Shown piece after piece: positions 11,501 through 24,662 of a stretch of DNA of 64,000 nucleotides (positions are counted from its first letter, which is position 1; each line of letters opens with the position of its first letter). Position numbers and translations under genes: made by a program. Source of the stretch: Stratiolaelaps scimitus (taxonomy: Eukaryota; Arthropoda; Arachnida; Mesostigmata; Laelapidae); assembly GCA_019614645.1 (NCBI GenBank), contig JABWDB010000014.1, positions 1,302,001 through 1,366,000 on the forward strand, written 5' to 3'. The notes below the pieces were generated by a model. It was not told the DNA's origin and did no database searches. It was given only the letters and a program-made list of their open reading frames with translations.

Positions 11501-13910
11501 CTCAGGCTAGAAACAGACCAAGCTAGACGGCCTGGCCAAGAAAGCAGGAAGAGGATAATATATAACAATATGCAGGTAACACGCACATACGCACACATAC
11601 ACATGCACACAAATTAGCCCGGAATTATGAGGAGTTCTCTGATCATTTGAACTTAGGGTCCCGTTATCGATACCTCTCCGATATTTAGCTTCTATTTTCT
11701 CGCCGATGGTAGGGCCAAGGTTTCAGTGCGTTCAATTGCCCTCCCTCTCGAGCGATCTGCCCGACCACGAGTCGACCCTTAGACATGAAACGGCGGCGTG
11801 GTGAAATGTTATTCATTCCCAGAGCGGCGCTCTGTATCGGCGTCGGTGTATGCTATGTATATTCAAACGCGGGAAGCGTTCAGAGCCTCATCAAGGTCGG
11901 GTACATCTGCAAGCAGGCACTCGAGAGTTACGGTACAAGCGCAACGAGACTCTGTGAGCCTGTGGCCATTTGCGAGCTAGAAGCACTCGGAAATATAGAC
12001 ACGTAATGCTTCTCGTGGCGACAGGCGTACATAGGAAGAGGTCGATAGTTCTACATACGCTTTCAACAAGCATGACCACATAAGCATTCGTGTACATAAC
12101 CTGTGGTTACACGCAATGAAGCGTTATCAAGGCTGTCCTTCTCGCCAGACAAATGCCGCTGCTTCCACTGCTACCTGTGTACGTGGTTGTGGCGGCGGAT
12201 TTATGGTGAATCCACAGGTGGCTCTGGGTGCAAGTTCGACGGGGAGTTCGTCTCAAGTCAACTCAAGTAGCGCATAGTAACACATTGGGGCACGATTACA
12301 GCACAACGTGGACTGAGTTTTGTTAGCACGCAGCTCGTGCTGGTTGGCACTCCCAATTCGGGTTGGTGTTGTTATAGATCAAGAAAGCGCCGAGTGGGTT
12401 GTATGGAAAAGAACGAGATCTAAAGCTGTCGAGATGGCACTAGACACAGCCGCACAGGTACGATATAGCGAGTGAAATACAACAGATTGTTGAGTCGTAC
12501 TGTTGTTCCCAATGGCTGACCTACGCGAAGCAGCCGCAGCTAGACGTTGGATGCGAGCTATACGAGTCCAGTCAAATGAGGCCTCTTTGTAGCCTACACG
12601 ATAGAGATGCACCATATCTAGGCCGAGCCCTATACAACAACATATCAGATACGCCGCTACATGCGAACAATTGCTTTGTAAGGTTCGATGAAACACGTCT
12701 TGGTGGTGGATGATCTCCATACGGAGATTGTCACAATTCCATAGGCACACGTGTACACAGATGTATCAACAGTAGTTGATTTCTTCGCTTGCGTTGATTA
12801 TTCCAGAACTCCACAAGCTCCGTATTAAACCTACCTGTTGTAATGGTGCGTTGCAGTAACGGTCGGTCCGGCGGCTATCCAGAGTACGAGGTGTACGGCT
12901 GAGCTAAGGCGGGCATCTAAACCAGATGAAGCGGAACCCGTGCTGTTGCCGTTATTATAACTATTTTGACTATTATGACAAAGCCTATTATGATTACTAT
13001 TATTCTTGTGTTTCGTGGCGTATAATCCATGGGATAGCACGACAGTGTGGTGGGCCCATGCCATGACGTTCGAGTGCAGACGATCAAATTCGATCCTCTT
13101 CCACTTCATAACACTTCATTCGGCACCAATGACGAGAAAGCACTAAGAGAGAAACTCCAATGACTCACAACGGTGAACACTGAGCGACACAAACGACACG
13201 AACGCGAGCAACAAAGATGGAAAACGATGTTATGAACTGAGGAGCGTATTTTTTATCGCCATTGGCACCGTCATCGTACTTCATGACGGTGGGACCAAGT
13301 CGAGTTGGTAGTGTTCACGGGACAACAGCCACGAAACGGATCTCCTTGTTCCTCGATCTGTATCCCCCAACACACAGTTGGCTTCGTCAGCTACAGTGTC
13401 ATCGTGAAATCGTTGTCGTCGTTGTCATCATCGGCCGTGTCGTTTAATGAATTTCACATTATGGTGGTGATGGTGCTGCTGCTGCAGCTGATGATGACGA
13501 CCAATTATGATGACGATGGTAACAAGCTGTGCCGCTACGCCAAGTAAATCCAGGAGCCCCGAGGGGTCGACCGCCGACGGCGACTACTAGCTATGAACTG
13601 GTCGTAATACACCGATCACATCGGCTCACGTTCAACACGACGACCGCACGGGACAGCGATATTGCCCATATTGATTTTGAGAACGATTATCCTTATTACT
13701 ATCCCGGAATCTCCCAAATTCACTGATGCTCACGATGGGTGACGGTCTGTGCCAACGCCGCCTCTGTCTCTGATTACGTCTGTCGCCGTTAGTGTTTGGC
13801 CAGCCAGGGCTGTATTCTGTTAGCGCAGGCTGATTCGTCGCGTCCCCTATTCGTTTCTACGTTTATGTTTAATTAACGTCACTAAGAACGGTAAACATCA
13901 CCGTGGCACA
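11501..13910. other. Non-coding stretch, no gene seen
   Basis: Short frames of up to 123 codons, none with a recognisable domain. No repeat family member was recognised here. Confidence 0.55.
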
Positions 13911-13927
13911 ACACACACACACACACA
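13911..13927. repeat. Short (CA)n microsatellite
   Basis: Eight and a half AC units, followed directly by TATTC. Confidence 0.9.
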
Positions 13928-14276
13928 TATTCAGCGATCTCGAGTAACTGCTTTGCTCGTTGCGTCGTCTTCATTGACGCTGTGGTCGATGAGGTTGCCT
14001 GCTTGTCGCAGCATGGCTTCGACAACAACAGCTCCGGCGGGCGGGCACGACTTCACCTCGGGCTGGCTGGACAACTCGTCGCGGTCGTTGTCGTTGAAGC
14101 GCGCTCGCCGGCGACAGCAAACAACCAGCAGCAGCTTCTCGCTGTGACCGAGTCACCATAACCATACCGCCCATCGGCTATAGGCAGCCAGCTAGCGACG
14201 GTCGACGCGAGCAACGAAGGGGCGCAAGGCAGGTAGCGTAAGTCACTTCGCGCGGCGGCCACCCTCGGTCTGAAAG

Positions 14277-14294
14277 TCTCTCTCTCTCTCTCTC
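14277..14294. repeat. (TC)n microsatellite
   Basis: Nine TC units running into a CCCTCCCTC tract, so the pyrimidine run extends to about 14303. Confidence 0.9.
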
Positions 14295-14499
14295 CCTCCC
14301 TCTGTATGTCAGTCTGTCATCGTGCGCGCGTCTATGACTGTGTATATGGAGTCGTATCTGTTATTTATCCTGTTTGTCTACGGCAACTGCCGCCGTAATA
14401 ACAACGGTGAAGGTGGACGAAGCGCAATCACACCCGACGATATCACTCACTCCGCATTTATTAGATGTTAACGACATCGGGCTAGCCGTTGGTTAGCCG

Positions 14500-16600
14500 C
14501 TGCCGAGATTGACGTTGTCGTCGTCGGCGACAACCTTCCTAGGTATCCGATCCGAGCTTCGACCATATGAACGAGTTACACCTATTGCACTTTGTGGAGA
14601 TTTCAATCTTCCCTATCCTTCATGGTGGTTGTTGCTGCTGTTGTTGTTGCTGTTTCTGCTGCTGTCGTTCAGGCAATCTTTCACTCGTTGATTCACTGAG
14701 GTGGCACTTTTACGATCTTAGACGACTGTTTCGATTGACCCCTCCGCTCCCGATTTCCCGTGGTACTCCTTTATGGAAAGCAGGTTGTCGTCATAGTCGT
14801 AGTATTCCTTATAGCGAGGTGGAGTGGCTGCCTGTGACGAACAATGGATAACGACAAGGACGATGACATGGCTTCTGCTTTGTTTGCTCTGCTGCTGCTG
14901 CTGCTGTTGCCGCTACCCCCATCCCCAATGCTGCTGTTTCTGCTGCTGATTCAGGCGTTGTTGCTGCCGTCGTCGTCGTCGTCGTTGTTGTTGCTCTTGC
15001 TGTTATTGCTGACGTCGTTACTGTTGTATAAAAGTATGAACAGAGAGAGGGAGAGAGAAAGAGAGAGGAAGACAGAGCAGAATTCGTTGTTGTCGCTGCT
15101 CTCCTGTTACCAACAACATGATGGTATATTGCGGCGGCGGCGGCGGCGCGTACCCTTGCTGCTACAACCTGTTGTTCCGCCAATACGACTGCTGCTTGAA
15201 ATCGTAACTAGTTGCTGTTGTTAACAGCAGCGGTACGAATTTCAGTAGTACAACGATATCCCCTTGGCGGTCTGATCGTCGCCTCGGCGATTCTCCTGTT
15301 GGCTGAACACATGAACAACAAACACTGCTAGCTTGTGTTGCGACAGTTAGTAGTGCCTTGGCTGCTGCTCCGACTCTCTCTGCTGCTGCTGCTGTTACTG
15401 TTGCTTCTGTTTCTGCTTTTTGTACGGATACGAGCGCGGCGATTGCTGATGATGGACCTCGAACGAAGCTTAGCCTCGAACGACTTTCGGCCGCCCAACG
15501 TTCGACTGCTAATGCTGCTGTGGCTGTTACTGTTACAGTTAATGTTGCTGGTGTTTTGTTTCACTATCCGTGAGTCGGCTCCTATGAAGATCTCTGCTAC
15601 TTTTTCCGCGGCTACTTTTGCTGTTGTTTCTGCTGCGGCTGCTGCTGTTGCTACTGCTCTGGTATCCGTTTTCGCATCTGTTGCTGCTGCTGCTGCTGCT
15701 GTTGATGGTGGTGGTGGTGTTCGGCATGGGCATGCTGATTCGGATGGTTGACTGTGGGCGGCCGCGTTTGCCATACGCTCGGTCCCCGCCGGCTGCTGCT
15801 GCTGCTGCTGCGCTGCCGGGCTGTCCGCACTGAGCTCGCCTGCGACTCTTGCTCGTCTCCTCTCCCCCTCTCGGATAGCTCTCCTCCACCAGGTTGGGTT
15901 GCCAGCTTCGGCCGCCGGCTGCATTCAGGCCGGCCACTACTAGGCCGAGACAGGCTCACAGGTGGTTGCGCATGCGCCTTGCGAAATGAGCGAACCCCTC
16001 GACGCCCCTGCCCCTTTGCCCTACTGGTCCCCCTGCCGTTGTCGGTCGGACGGACGGACGAAGCGGCCTAGCGAGCCGGGTGTGCTGCTGCAGCGGCAGC
16101 CGCCGTACGCAAGCCAGCGCCCGGCAGCCTGTCTCCCGCAACCCGCGCCGCGTACGGCCACGGCAAGCGGCAGGGCATAGCAGGGTTTCCCTTGCCACGC
16201 CGCTAAGCCCTCACACCGACTGGTCCTTTCTCTCGAAGGGGCTGCTGCTGCTGCCACTGCTGCCAATGCTGCTCGAACCAACCATCCCTCCAATACCGCT
16301 GCCACCGGCAGCACCCGCCACCGCTGGCACCGACGCCATCTCCTCTCAGAGGGACCATCCCGACAACGACGTCGTCCTGGCAACGGGTGCTTGCCGGTTC
16401 GACAACGAGCCTCCCTCAACGCTTGGCCCCCGACTCAAGCCTGAATGGACAATCGGCATCCTTCTAAACGCGTCCTACTGCGATGACAAAAATAGCGACC
16501 GCCGCCATAGTCAGTATTTGCCTCTGACGCACGTACAAGACTCACTGTTGTATCATTTTTACTTCTGCTAGTCATGAACAAGTACAAGTGGCCGCCACGG
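14500..16600. repeat. GC-rich CTG/CAG triplet-repeat domain
   Basis: About 2 kb dominated by short interrupted CTG runs on the plus strand (CAG on the minus), for example about 14632-14672, 14887-15013, 15360-15420, 15620-15710, 15790-15815 and 16238-16272. Because CTG, TGC and GCT lack stops, frames stay open on both strands. The longest is 198 codons (15328-15924, minus), which opens at CTG and is rich in Ala, Ser, Arg and Gln. Others read poly-Leu (14844-15224, plus) or Ala/Thr (14809-15183, minus). A poly-Gln/Ala-rich exon on the minus strand is conceivable (QQQQQQ near its N-terminal end), but no folded domain supports it. I record the patch as repeat-rich DNA. Confidence 0.75.
15042..15068. 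repeat. (GA)n purine run inside the triplet domain
   Basis: An imperfect GA dinucleotide run with GG and AA interruptions. It breaks the CTG-rich sequence and puts an Arg/Glu alternation into the overlapping plus-strand frame. Confidence 0.85.
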
Positions 16601-18739
16601 CCACCAAAGCTGCTGCTGGCGCTGGAGCTCGCCCGACGGTTGGGTCTGTTTAAAGAATCTACGGAGGTTGCGGGGCAGTGGGGGAGAGCGCCCCCAGACG
16701 AGCAGCCCCCTCGGAGCTCAGCAACAGGTCCCTGTCTATGGGGAACCCTCAACCGACCACTGAGCCAGCCACCGGAGCGCCGGAGCGCTTGTCACGCTGC
16801 ACCGGCCGCCACACGCACTTCCCTTGGATTCATCACAACTTGTTGATTCATTCGCCGCCTCCTCGTCGTCGGTTTTCCACCTGTTTTGGTAGTTGGCAAT
16901 CCGTTTTGTTATCCAGGTCAACCCTGCACTGGATCTGCCCACCTTCTAAAGAGACTGGAATATCGCTGGTGGCGTCCGTGCGTTTGAAGAAAATGTCCTG
17001 TAAAAAAAGTACTTGGCAATGCCTGACTATTTGTGAATGAAATCCCATCGTGCGTCTTGTGTACCTTGTAGTACGGCACATAAGCTACAATAATGGAGAA
17101 ATTGAGGAATTAGTGGGGAGTTGTTTCTATCTAGATTCAACGAAGATTTGGGCCACTTTTACATACTGTCATAGGTTAAACAGGTGTGCTATAGCTAGAC
17201 GAATTACAAATTAAAAGCAACAGTGTATTATTTATGTGGAAGACCTGACATCTTACATCGGTCTTGAAGATGAGGTCTGATATGTCCACTTACCCCTGAC
17301 TACGGAAACGACATTTGTTGCTCGATTTCTATCGAAGACCTGCTTGCTTTCTGATGATATATTTTATTATAAACAAAAATGTCTAAAATGGCATATAAAA
17401 TACTATCTAAAACGGGCCGGAGCGATTATGATTGGTCGCCGTGGGTACCACATAGCATCTCATGTGCATCCTAGATCTATCATTCCGAATTGAATTTGTT
17501 AGTTCGGGAGTCGTATTGTCCAGTCCAGGAGAAGTCAAATCAACCAGAGCGAGGGAACTTTAAACTGATCTCGGTTCTTGGGATGATTTCTACTAACCTT
17601 AAAAAACAAGATAGCTGGCCAGCACATAGTACAAACAGCTCGGGTAGATGGGGTGCAGCCGCTTCCGTTTCAGCCTACTAGAACCGATAGCTGTTCAGCT
17701 CCCTGACGCGTCTACCTCAGGGCCCACTATAGATAAGGAGGAGCGAAGGGGAACTAAGGCCTAAGCTCGAGATGGACCTCCTCGAAGCTGGCTCGGATTC
17801 CGCTCACCCCGCAACGCAGTCCGTCGTCGCGAAGCAATGGCAATGTCGTCGGGGAGGCCAGGCGAGGCAAGGCAAAACAATGATTGCTGTAGGAAACGAG
17901 CATGCAGTAGCGACCGACGCAGCGAGTGGCTGAACCTGAGTTCTTTTGCTTCTCACCACCCAACCGGCCTTGCCGGGCTGCAGCAGGGCCGTCCTTGGGA
18001 GGTTCTGCCGCGATGTTTGGAGCAGATAGGCAGTGAAAGCTTGAAAGCCAAAATCGTGCTGGGATGTTGCAGCTTCGCGGATGGGCAGGTCAGAGGGGCG
18101 GTCGTGGTTCATGAGAGGGAAGAGCAGGGGATCGTTGGGTCGTTGGGCCCTACCAGACCGGGACGAGTAGAGACACACAAGACGAAAGAGGATGGCGGAT
18201 ATGGTATGTCAGGACAAGGAGGAAGTGCACAGGGTGAGTCGCGGGGGGCATGGGTATCTGGGGCTGACGAGGGGGCTTAAGGGTCGCGAAAGTCGTTCTA
18301 CAGGAAAGAACAGAGAGAATATTGGTTCCCTGCGGCAGGAACCCTCTACGTCTGCCAGCCTTCGACGGCAGCGATGCCAACGACATCAGCAGCTAACAAT
18401 CAGGGGACGCCAGCTTCGCAACACCTGGCGGCAGCAGCAGCAGCAGCAGCAGCAACAGAAGTTCCTGCCGTTGCTGTCGCCACAAGCCACACAAAGGCGC
18501 CGACCACGAAGACACGACTAAGAAGGATCTTGTTCTGGACCGGCTGAACACGACCCACTCTTTCGAGAGAGGGGAGAGAGGGACTTCTGGGCTAAACGAA
18601 ACGAAGAGCGAGAGAAATAGGACGTTTCTCTGGACGTCCTCCCACATTTTTCCGTTTCTTCGCGAAGTATCTACTTTGTTGAACTAGTAGTAACGGTGGT
18701 GCCACTGTAGTAGTAATAGGATTCGTTGCCCAATTGGCT
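16601..18739. other. Non-coding stretch with a CAG run
   Basis: GC-rich from about 17740 to 18640. A CAG run of about nine units lies at 18430-18457, here on the plus strand, opposite in sense to the 14.5-16.6 kb domain. Frames of up to 147 codons (17837-18280, plus) show no recognisable domain. Confidence 0.5.
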
Positions 18740-18747
18740 ACTGTTTA

Positions 18748-18787
18748 CAGCTGACCCTCAGCTGTCTTCGTTCCATGGCAGGCCTCG
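18748..18787 (-). repeat. SINE-like fragment sharing a palindromic 3' module
   Basis: CAGCTGACCCTCAGCTG at 18748-18764 is a 7-bp palindrome around CCC. It is followed by GGCAGGCCTCG at 18777-18787. The same two blocks, in the same order with a 3-bp spacing difference, occur at 45431-45467. Read on the minus strand, the first block gives GAGGGTCAGC, which is also found near the 3' side of the tRNA-headed copy ending near 37125. This is therefore a dispersed repeat, probably a decayed SINE 3' part. Confidence 0.65.
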
Positions 18788-19058
18788 GGATTTCTCTAAC
18801 AGACACATGTATGTGACGGCAGGGCAATGTCAACCACACGCCGACAAACCACATCCCGGGAAACCCTGGAAATTCGAAGCGTCCCTTCACCCCAACAGCT
18901 GAAAATAGCAGGAGGGTCGCATTTCTTTTGTCTCGTCCACAGATACACCTTCCCACCTGGACTTTGCTGTAAATGAACACTCCACCTCGAAATCTGCGGG
19001 ATTTGCCAGCCTGCACCTGCACCACTTGGACGGCGATACTGGAGGGTGAGACAACCAG

Positions 19059-19107
19059 CTAAAATTGCAGCTCCTTTAATAAACCAATAAAACCTTTACC
19101 TTTACCG
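19059..19107 (+). mobile_element. SINE family A, 3' tail copy
   Basis: Contains GCAGCTCCTTTAATAAACCA followed by ATAAAACC and two TTTACC units. The same tail is seen in reverse at 31755-31820, 50073-50120 and, partly, 60396-60425, and in degraded form on the plus strand at the end of the copy at 33861-34005. The tRNA-like head is not recognisable upstream here, so the copy is 5' truncated or mutated. It lies 270 bp from the minus-strand fragment at 18748-18787. Confidence 0.75.
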
Positions 19108-22100
19108 GCTCAGCCTCCGGATATTCTGTGCTAAGGTTGGGTAGCCAGAGGATGAATCTCAATGGTTGTGCTTGGTCGAAGACATATGTTGAACTAGGTC
19201 GATATGGTCAATGGGTTGTAGATCATATTAGATTTGGATAAACAAGGGTAATTTCATACGAATACTTTCTGCCTCAATTCATGACAGCTGCTGTTACGAA
19301 CGCCCTGCGGCTTTGGCGCCCCTGGGAAAGGACTGTATTTTCCAACCTCTAAGGCCCAATATTCTCGCAATTGACCTCAATCAAACGAGGAGGCAATTCT
19401 TAACATATTGCATAGCAGGCGACTATACAACCTGTAAGTCCGAACTCATTAAAGATGGAACAATTGCTGTTTGTTTCCTAACGCCGCAGTCATTGCGTGG
19501 TGCGGACTTTTCGAGAAAAATTTATTGGAACGGTTGTAGCAAATACACGAACAATCTGCGTTTCTACATGTATTACAGTATATGAGAAATGAAGTCGTTA
19601 TTTGAAACACGGGAACTCGTCTACGTTGTAAAGCGCCGATGTCATTTTTGCTTATCACATATTAGACTAAGAACAAGATAGAGACTTAACGATCCAACTT
19701 GGAACTATGTTTACATGACAGACGAACCTTACGAGGTATAGGTGTCATCCACTTTCCCTATCTATTTTTGCCAATTGTACTATATATAGATTATCAGTCT
19801 ATGAGCCAGCCAGGTAGGAATATGTATGCCGACAATCAGGACAGCTTTACAAAACCACCATAGCGACTTCGCGTTTATTGTCGGTTATAATAATTATAGA
19901 CGCAGTTGGGTACACTTGGGTGTCAGGTCGAGGCCTTCTCGAGGGAGGCGATAGCATTTTGGCCTCCCTGCCTCTGCACAGCGAGGGCAAGGCGCTGCAG
20001 AAGGACGGCTACTCCGTTTTTGTCATCGGTGGCGCGGACCGCCAGCCTGAAGCAGACTTGTACGAGTAACTTAGCAGCGAGGGGGCCGCTGCCGTCTACC
20101 GATTTGACGGCAAAAGTGGAGACCCGTTCGGTTCTTACTCCGGCAATAATAAAAACATATCGTTAGATATCGTTATCGCGAAAGTTTGCTGTGATCACCA
20201 ACATTGACAAAGAAAAAATACAATTCGGCAATGAATCCGGCAAGTCAAATGAACAATTTACTGGCGTGTTACACTGCTCCACGGCGTACAGCTCGAACTA
20301 TCTGCGAGTAAAACTACTCAAATCACGATACTTAAATGCGCCTTGCCTGCTGACTTTCATTCGGCTGTAGTGCTATACATATAATAATAGAAAGTAGCAC
20401 TATGTATTAGCTAAACCTGTGCCGCTACACGAGGCTGGTCAGTGTTTGCATAAGCGTGCGCATTATGCTCGAACGGCAGTCGTCGACTAATTCCAACGCG
20501 TAGCCAACGCGTCGCAGACAGAAGATCCCAATCGGATAACGCTGTCGGTGGCAAATGTGGAGTCAGACCGGCTCCGACGTCAGTGGCTAGCTCGGTTGGC
20601 CGACTCCCCAGTGAGTAATCTGGCAGCGAGCGACGCCGCAGCAGCCTGGCGCAGCTGTTCGGCCCGGTCCACCAACGGCACTTTTCCACTTATCCTGCCG
20701 GCTGTCGTGCATCCCGCCGTGCTCCCGGTGTGGGGACTTCGGGACTTCACCGGTAACGTTACCATTGAGACATACCACCCATAACAACAGAAGTAGCGGA
20801 AGCAATAGTAGTAGTAACAGTAGCTGTAGTTGAGGTATTATACATAGCTGTGGTGGCGGGATGGTGGCGGGGTTGTTTCGTGGGGGCGATACCAGCGTCC
20901 GGAGCGTCGACGAGACGGTCAGCAGCGTGTTCTAGTGTTCTACTCTCTCAGTCAAGAGCGCTCCATGGGCAATTCGCGGCGGTTGAGTTGTGCCGATTGT
21001 TCGGTGCTCGCGCACTCCAAGGTGTTCAATCCCGCATAGCAGTCGTCTCGTGTGATAGGCTGTATCGTATGATATTTCCCTCGGGTATCTGCTGATCGGG
21101 TGCCAACTGCTAGCTATATGGATTGTTTCCGTAACTGGCTGAAGCTGCGGATTTCGTTGCGGAAAGCAGAGAGAAAGAGCTGGAAGAGCAGGCCAAAGTT
21201 GGCAGTTCCCTACAACACGAAGGGAACAATCGCTAGCGACAGGGGTCGACGGCGAACTCGAACAGAGAACAACGTGGCACCGTGAGGACTTACTAAAAGA
21301 GGCGACGATGCCCTATGTCTGTGCTCGCTTTGCCTAGACGACGTTCAGCAAGCCAGCGTCCAAACTATGGTCCTCTGTGCCACTGACAGAGTCTGGCGTC
21401 AGGCAACTGAACGGCGGCAATCAGCCGCCGCTCCGATAGCGCCAGCAGCGGGTGACCTTCTCTCTCTCTCGCGGGCGCTCTATTTACCTTCCTATATTTC
21501 TACATCGGCAACAGCAGTAACGTCACCCTCGCGCGATCGGGAGCCGACGTCAACAGCGAAAGAAGAGAGCGACAAATCTGTTAGAACGGGCGAACAGTAC
21601 ACACGCGGGACGAAATTTAGCCACACTCGAATGCGATATATTGGCATATATATTATATACGTGCGTGCATATGTGTGCTATACCCGCACTATGATTTGTA
21701 TTGTAGGTCATTGCAGCATGGGTCCGCTATGTCGATACCCGGAGTAATCTATATTCACTCCAGAAACTGGCCCATCTGCGGCTAGTGATACGTCATTAGA
21801 GAGTAAGAAAGGGAGGGAGAGAGCGAGGGAGAGACCGACCCACCATGCTTTATGATATGTACCTATATCATAAGTAGTAGATGTACCATCGAGCACAGCA
21901 TGCATGTATCGACTAAGGTGACAAGCGTACACAGTGTAATGCAACACATCATAAATTGATAATTGAATCGTACTCGATCAGGTTCGACTTGTTTTTTTTC
22001 TCGCTTGGCCAGTGTAGAGTGGCATAATCGGTCGAATGTGGATTTGTAGCCAGCTGGTCGAAGGTGAGCCCAATCGCAATATGAGGTAAGCTGAGTTGGC

Positions 22101-23177
22101 AATCGCAACGATGTACACAACCTTTGCCAGGCGTATGCCTCGTGCCGGCAAAGCAGCGTTCCTTGATGTGGCGTTGAATTCGCTTCTTTCTTTAGCGATT
22201 GCGTTCGGCATCGGCGAGGAAGGATGCCCCATTCGCTCCTGACCGAGCGCAGTATCGCCTATTAATAGAAAGGGCGAGCCGTCAGCCCGACCACCGTGTG
22301 TACCACCACGAGTCGCTGGTTTATCCAGCTGTGCACAGCACACCCGAGCCTCCGCCCAATTGCCAGCACCCCATCGTCCAATCTCTAAACCCTGAACCGG
22401 GCGGCAATCGCCAGCAACCCAACGAGGCAATATCCCAACTACACCCTACGCTCGTGTCAACTGCAGACCCCGTTGAGTAGTGGTTCTGGCACAGACCAAA
22501 ACGGCCTCGTGCGTCGAGATACGGACACAGGGTGCTCCTATGTACAGGTGTGTCTATGTGTCCTCGAGTCGCTAATGCTGAGCTTCTTTTAACATTTGGA
22601 GTGCTGTTGACGCCACTGCTGTTTCCGCTTCGAGTATAATTGTGGGTGACGCCTTATTCACGCAGTCGGCGTGTCGCGTCTGTCGAATTAGAAGACGCTT
22701 GATTGGTAATTTGTAGGACTAGCCTACTGTGCATACTGTCGTGAAAATGCTGTAAAATTGCTACTATGATGGGCCAGTTGTAACTGCTAAAGTGCATCCA
22801 CCGGTGGAATATTGTGCATTATTATGTATATATTATAGAATTGGTAGCAATCACAATGAAGGATGATGGCGGCCCGGCACTCTACTTTGGAATTGAATTT
22901 ACTTGAGTTCGAACTTCTGAAGATTGGAAACACTAGCGTAGTTCTGTCAAACATTTCGTCGAATTTCGTCCAAACCCGCTGCGCAGTGGACGTACAGTGC
23001 GCACTGCGTCAGTAGCGCGCACCGAAAAGCTAAATAATTTGTTCTCCTGGAGAGTCGCACGTCTCCTACGAGACTCAGGAAGTGGACATCTGCCATTACC
23101 ACAATTGTAAAAAATTCACTTCGCTCTACCAATTTATGTAATTTCTTTAATAATCTTTGTACCACCCCCTTTTGGTT
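19108..23177. other. Non-coding stretch, no gene seen
   Basis: GC-rich patches at about 20450-20780 and 22150-22480 hold frames of up to 150 codons (21978-22430, minus; its plus-strand partner 22199-22480 opens at TTG and is Pro/Gln-rich). None has a recognisable domain. The rest is AT-rich and featureless to my reading. Confidence 0.5.
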
Positions 23178-23217
23178 AATAAAGGTGTATTTGTATTTGT
23201 ATTGTATTGTATTGTAT
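23178..23217 (+). mobile_element. LINE-type 3' tail, AATAAA plus (TTGTA)n
   Basis: AATAAAGGTGTATTTGTA is followed by TTGTA units. The same arrangement, with one base changed, occurs at 62872-62906 on the same strand. A polyadenylation-like signal followed by a short A/T-rich satellite is a usual 3' terminus for several non-LTR retrotransposon clades. The body upstream (about 22950-23177) is too decayed to show reverse transcriptase motifs. Assignment to a LINE is inference from the tail and its recurrence. Confidence 0.6.
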
Positions 23218-23889
23218 GCTTAAAGAATAGTATTAATCAGTACTTTGTGACTTGTATATGCATTAGATGAATGAACAGTTTGGAATGAATCACACAATGG
23301 TACTCATCTTAATCTCCAGGCATTGTACTTAATTCAGAGATATTTTTAGATAAACAATAATAATAATTACCGTGAGGCAATGAAAATGGTAAGTTGATTA
23401 TTTTTATAAAATTGCATTAGGGATGTTCATTAATATTATTATTATTTGTAATAGCAGTACCATATTATTACTTAAACATATTGCAGCTTGAAATGTTGAA
23501 ACATACGTAGCAATAAAGACTTAGTTAGATAGTTGCAGTGAAATACCACGGAGAGAGTGAAATCCTGTGAGGCTGTAATGTATTTTTATGTACATATGCA
23601 TATACTATGCAACACTGTTGAACGTTTCCAGAAAGCGAGGCTGTAATTATGGAATATCAACTGGCTGATGCGAGTAAATAAAATAAATTTATTAGTTGAT
23701 TATGCCCGCTTTCTTTTGACGAATGTGCTTTTTTCACCAAGGAAGAGCACGCAGAAATAGTTGATAATTGTAGTTATTTTTGGTGGCAACTGAAACCTTT
23801 TAGCGAACAGTACCCTCGAAATGAACTTACTGCCTGTATAGCAGTGGGAACGTATTGTTCAAATTTGTCATGGGTATGAAGTTTGTCGA

Positions 23890-24000
23890 TTGTCACATTT
23901 TTTAGGTGAGGGACTCACCCAAAAAAGAAGAAACTACCGGGGTCGAATTCAAGGCCTCTTGCCTTTAGTCTGTCACGCTAGCCACCGCGGCATCCGACTT
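23890..24000 (-). mobile_element. tRNA-like SINE head, probable
   Basis: On the minus strand a box-A-like TGGCTAGCGTG is followed by AATTCGACCCC, which resembles the pol III box B (GGTTCGANNCC). The spacing suits a tRNA-derived promoter. Flanking AGAGGCC just before box B is also present in the copy at 33861-34005. No tRNA cloverleaf forms. The overlapping 146-codon plus-strand frame is judged spurious. Confidence 0.45.
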
Positions 24001-24662
24001 AAATCCATAACTTCACATTATCTTGCCACTACTGAACCGTGCTTGAGATGTCTAACAGAGCAACGAACAAAGGCAACCCCACAGTTAGTATTATATGAAA
24101 GAATATTGCTCTGGATACATTCGTATGTACAAGGGTCGCCATATTTTACCAGACACAGGAAATTGCCTAAATACATGATCAGCGGGAACGAACGAACGTG
24201 GACGACGTCCAGCTGGAGGGGGCCTAAAATGAACATACACACGTTGCTGAGTGTAGGATATTTGCAAAATGGATACTATATGGAAAAGGATGAACTGGGC
24301 AGAATTTTGCACGGTCGAAGTGGTACATGACTTGACTGCCAAGTGAAAGTTTACGAATGGTGTTGCCTGCTGCACATGTATGAAGGTCATGTGACCAATT
24401 TTAACAGTCTTGCCAGTTGCGGTTAATAATTGCGGAGGGAAACTCTTACCGAAAAAAATTGATATATTGACAGACTTGCGCTTGTGACGAGAAGCATTTT
24501 GCGGTTTCAAAAAAAAATAACTTCACTTGCTCGCCTCAAAATTGTGTACCCTCTTTAAGACCAAGAAGTTGAGATAACGGGTTTTTATTTTGTTTTTCTT
24601 GTATCTATCGCGCATTTATTTCGATATACTCATTTACATATTCAGCGAATTGATCATTGGAC
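24001..24662. other. AT-rich spacer, no gene seen
   Basis: No structure supported beyond short A-runs. It separates the SINE head from the inverted-repeat element. Confidence 0.5.

Noticed and set aside
14844..15224. Plus-strand frame rich in leucine, looking like a membrane protein
   Set aside because: The leucines are CTG-repeat translations and the Arg/Glu block is a GA microsatellite.
15328..15924. 198-codon minus-strand frame as a poly-Gln/Ala protein
   Set aside because: It opens at CTG, consists of triplet-repeat sequence, overlaps equally open frames on the other strand and shows no folded domain.
21978..22480. Overlapping 150-codon minus and 93-codon plus frames in a GC-rich patch
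   Set aside because: Mutually overlapping, the plus one opens at TTG, and neither has a recognisable motif.
23890..24330. 146-codon plus-strand frame
   Set aside because: Opens at TTG, overlaps a tRNA-like SINE head on the other strand and has no domain.
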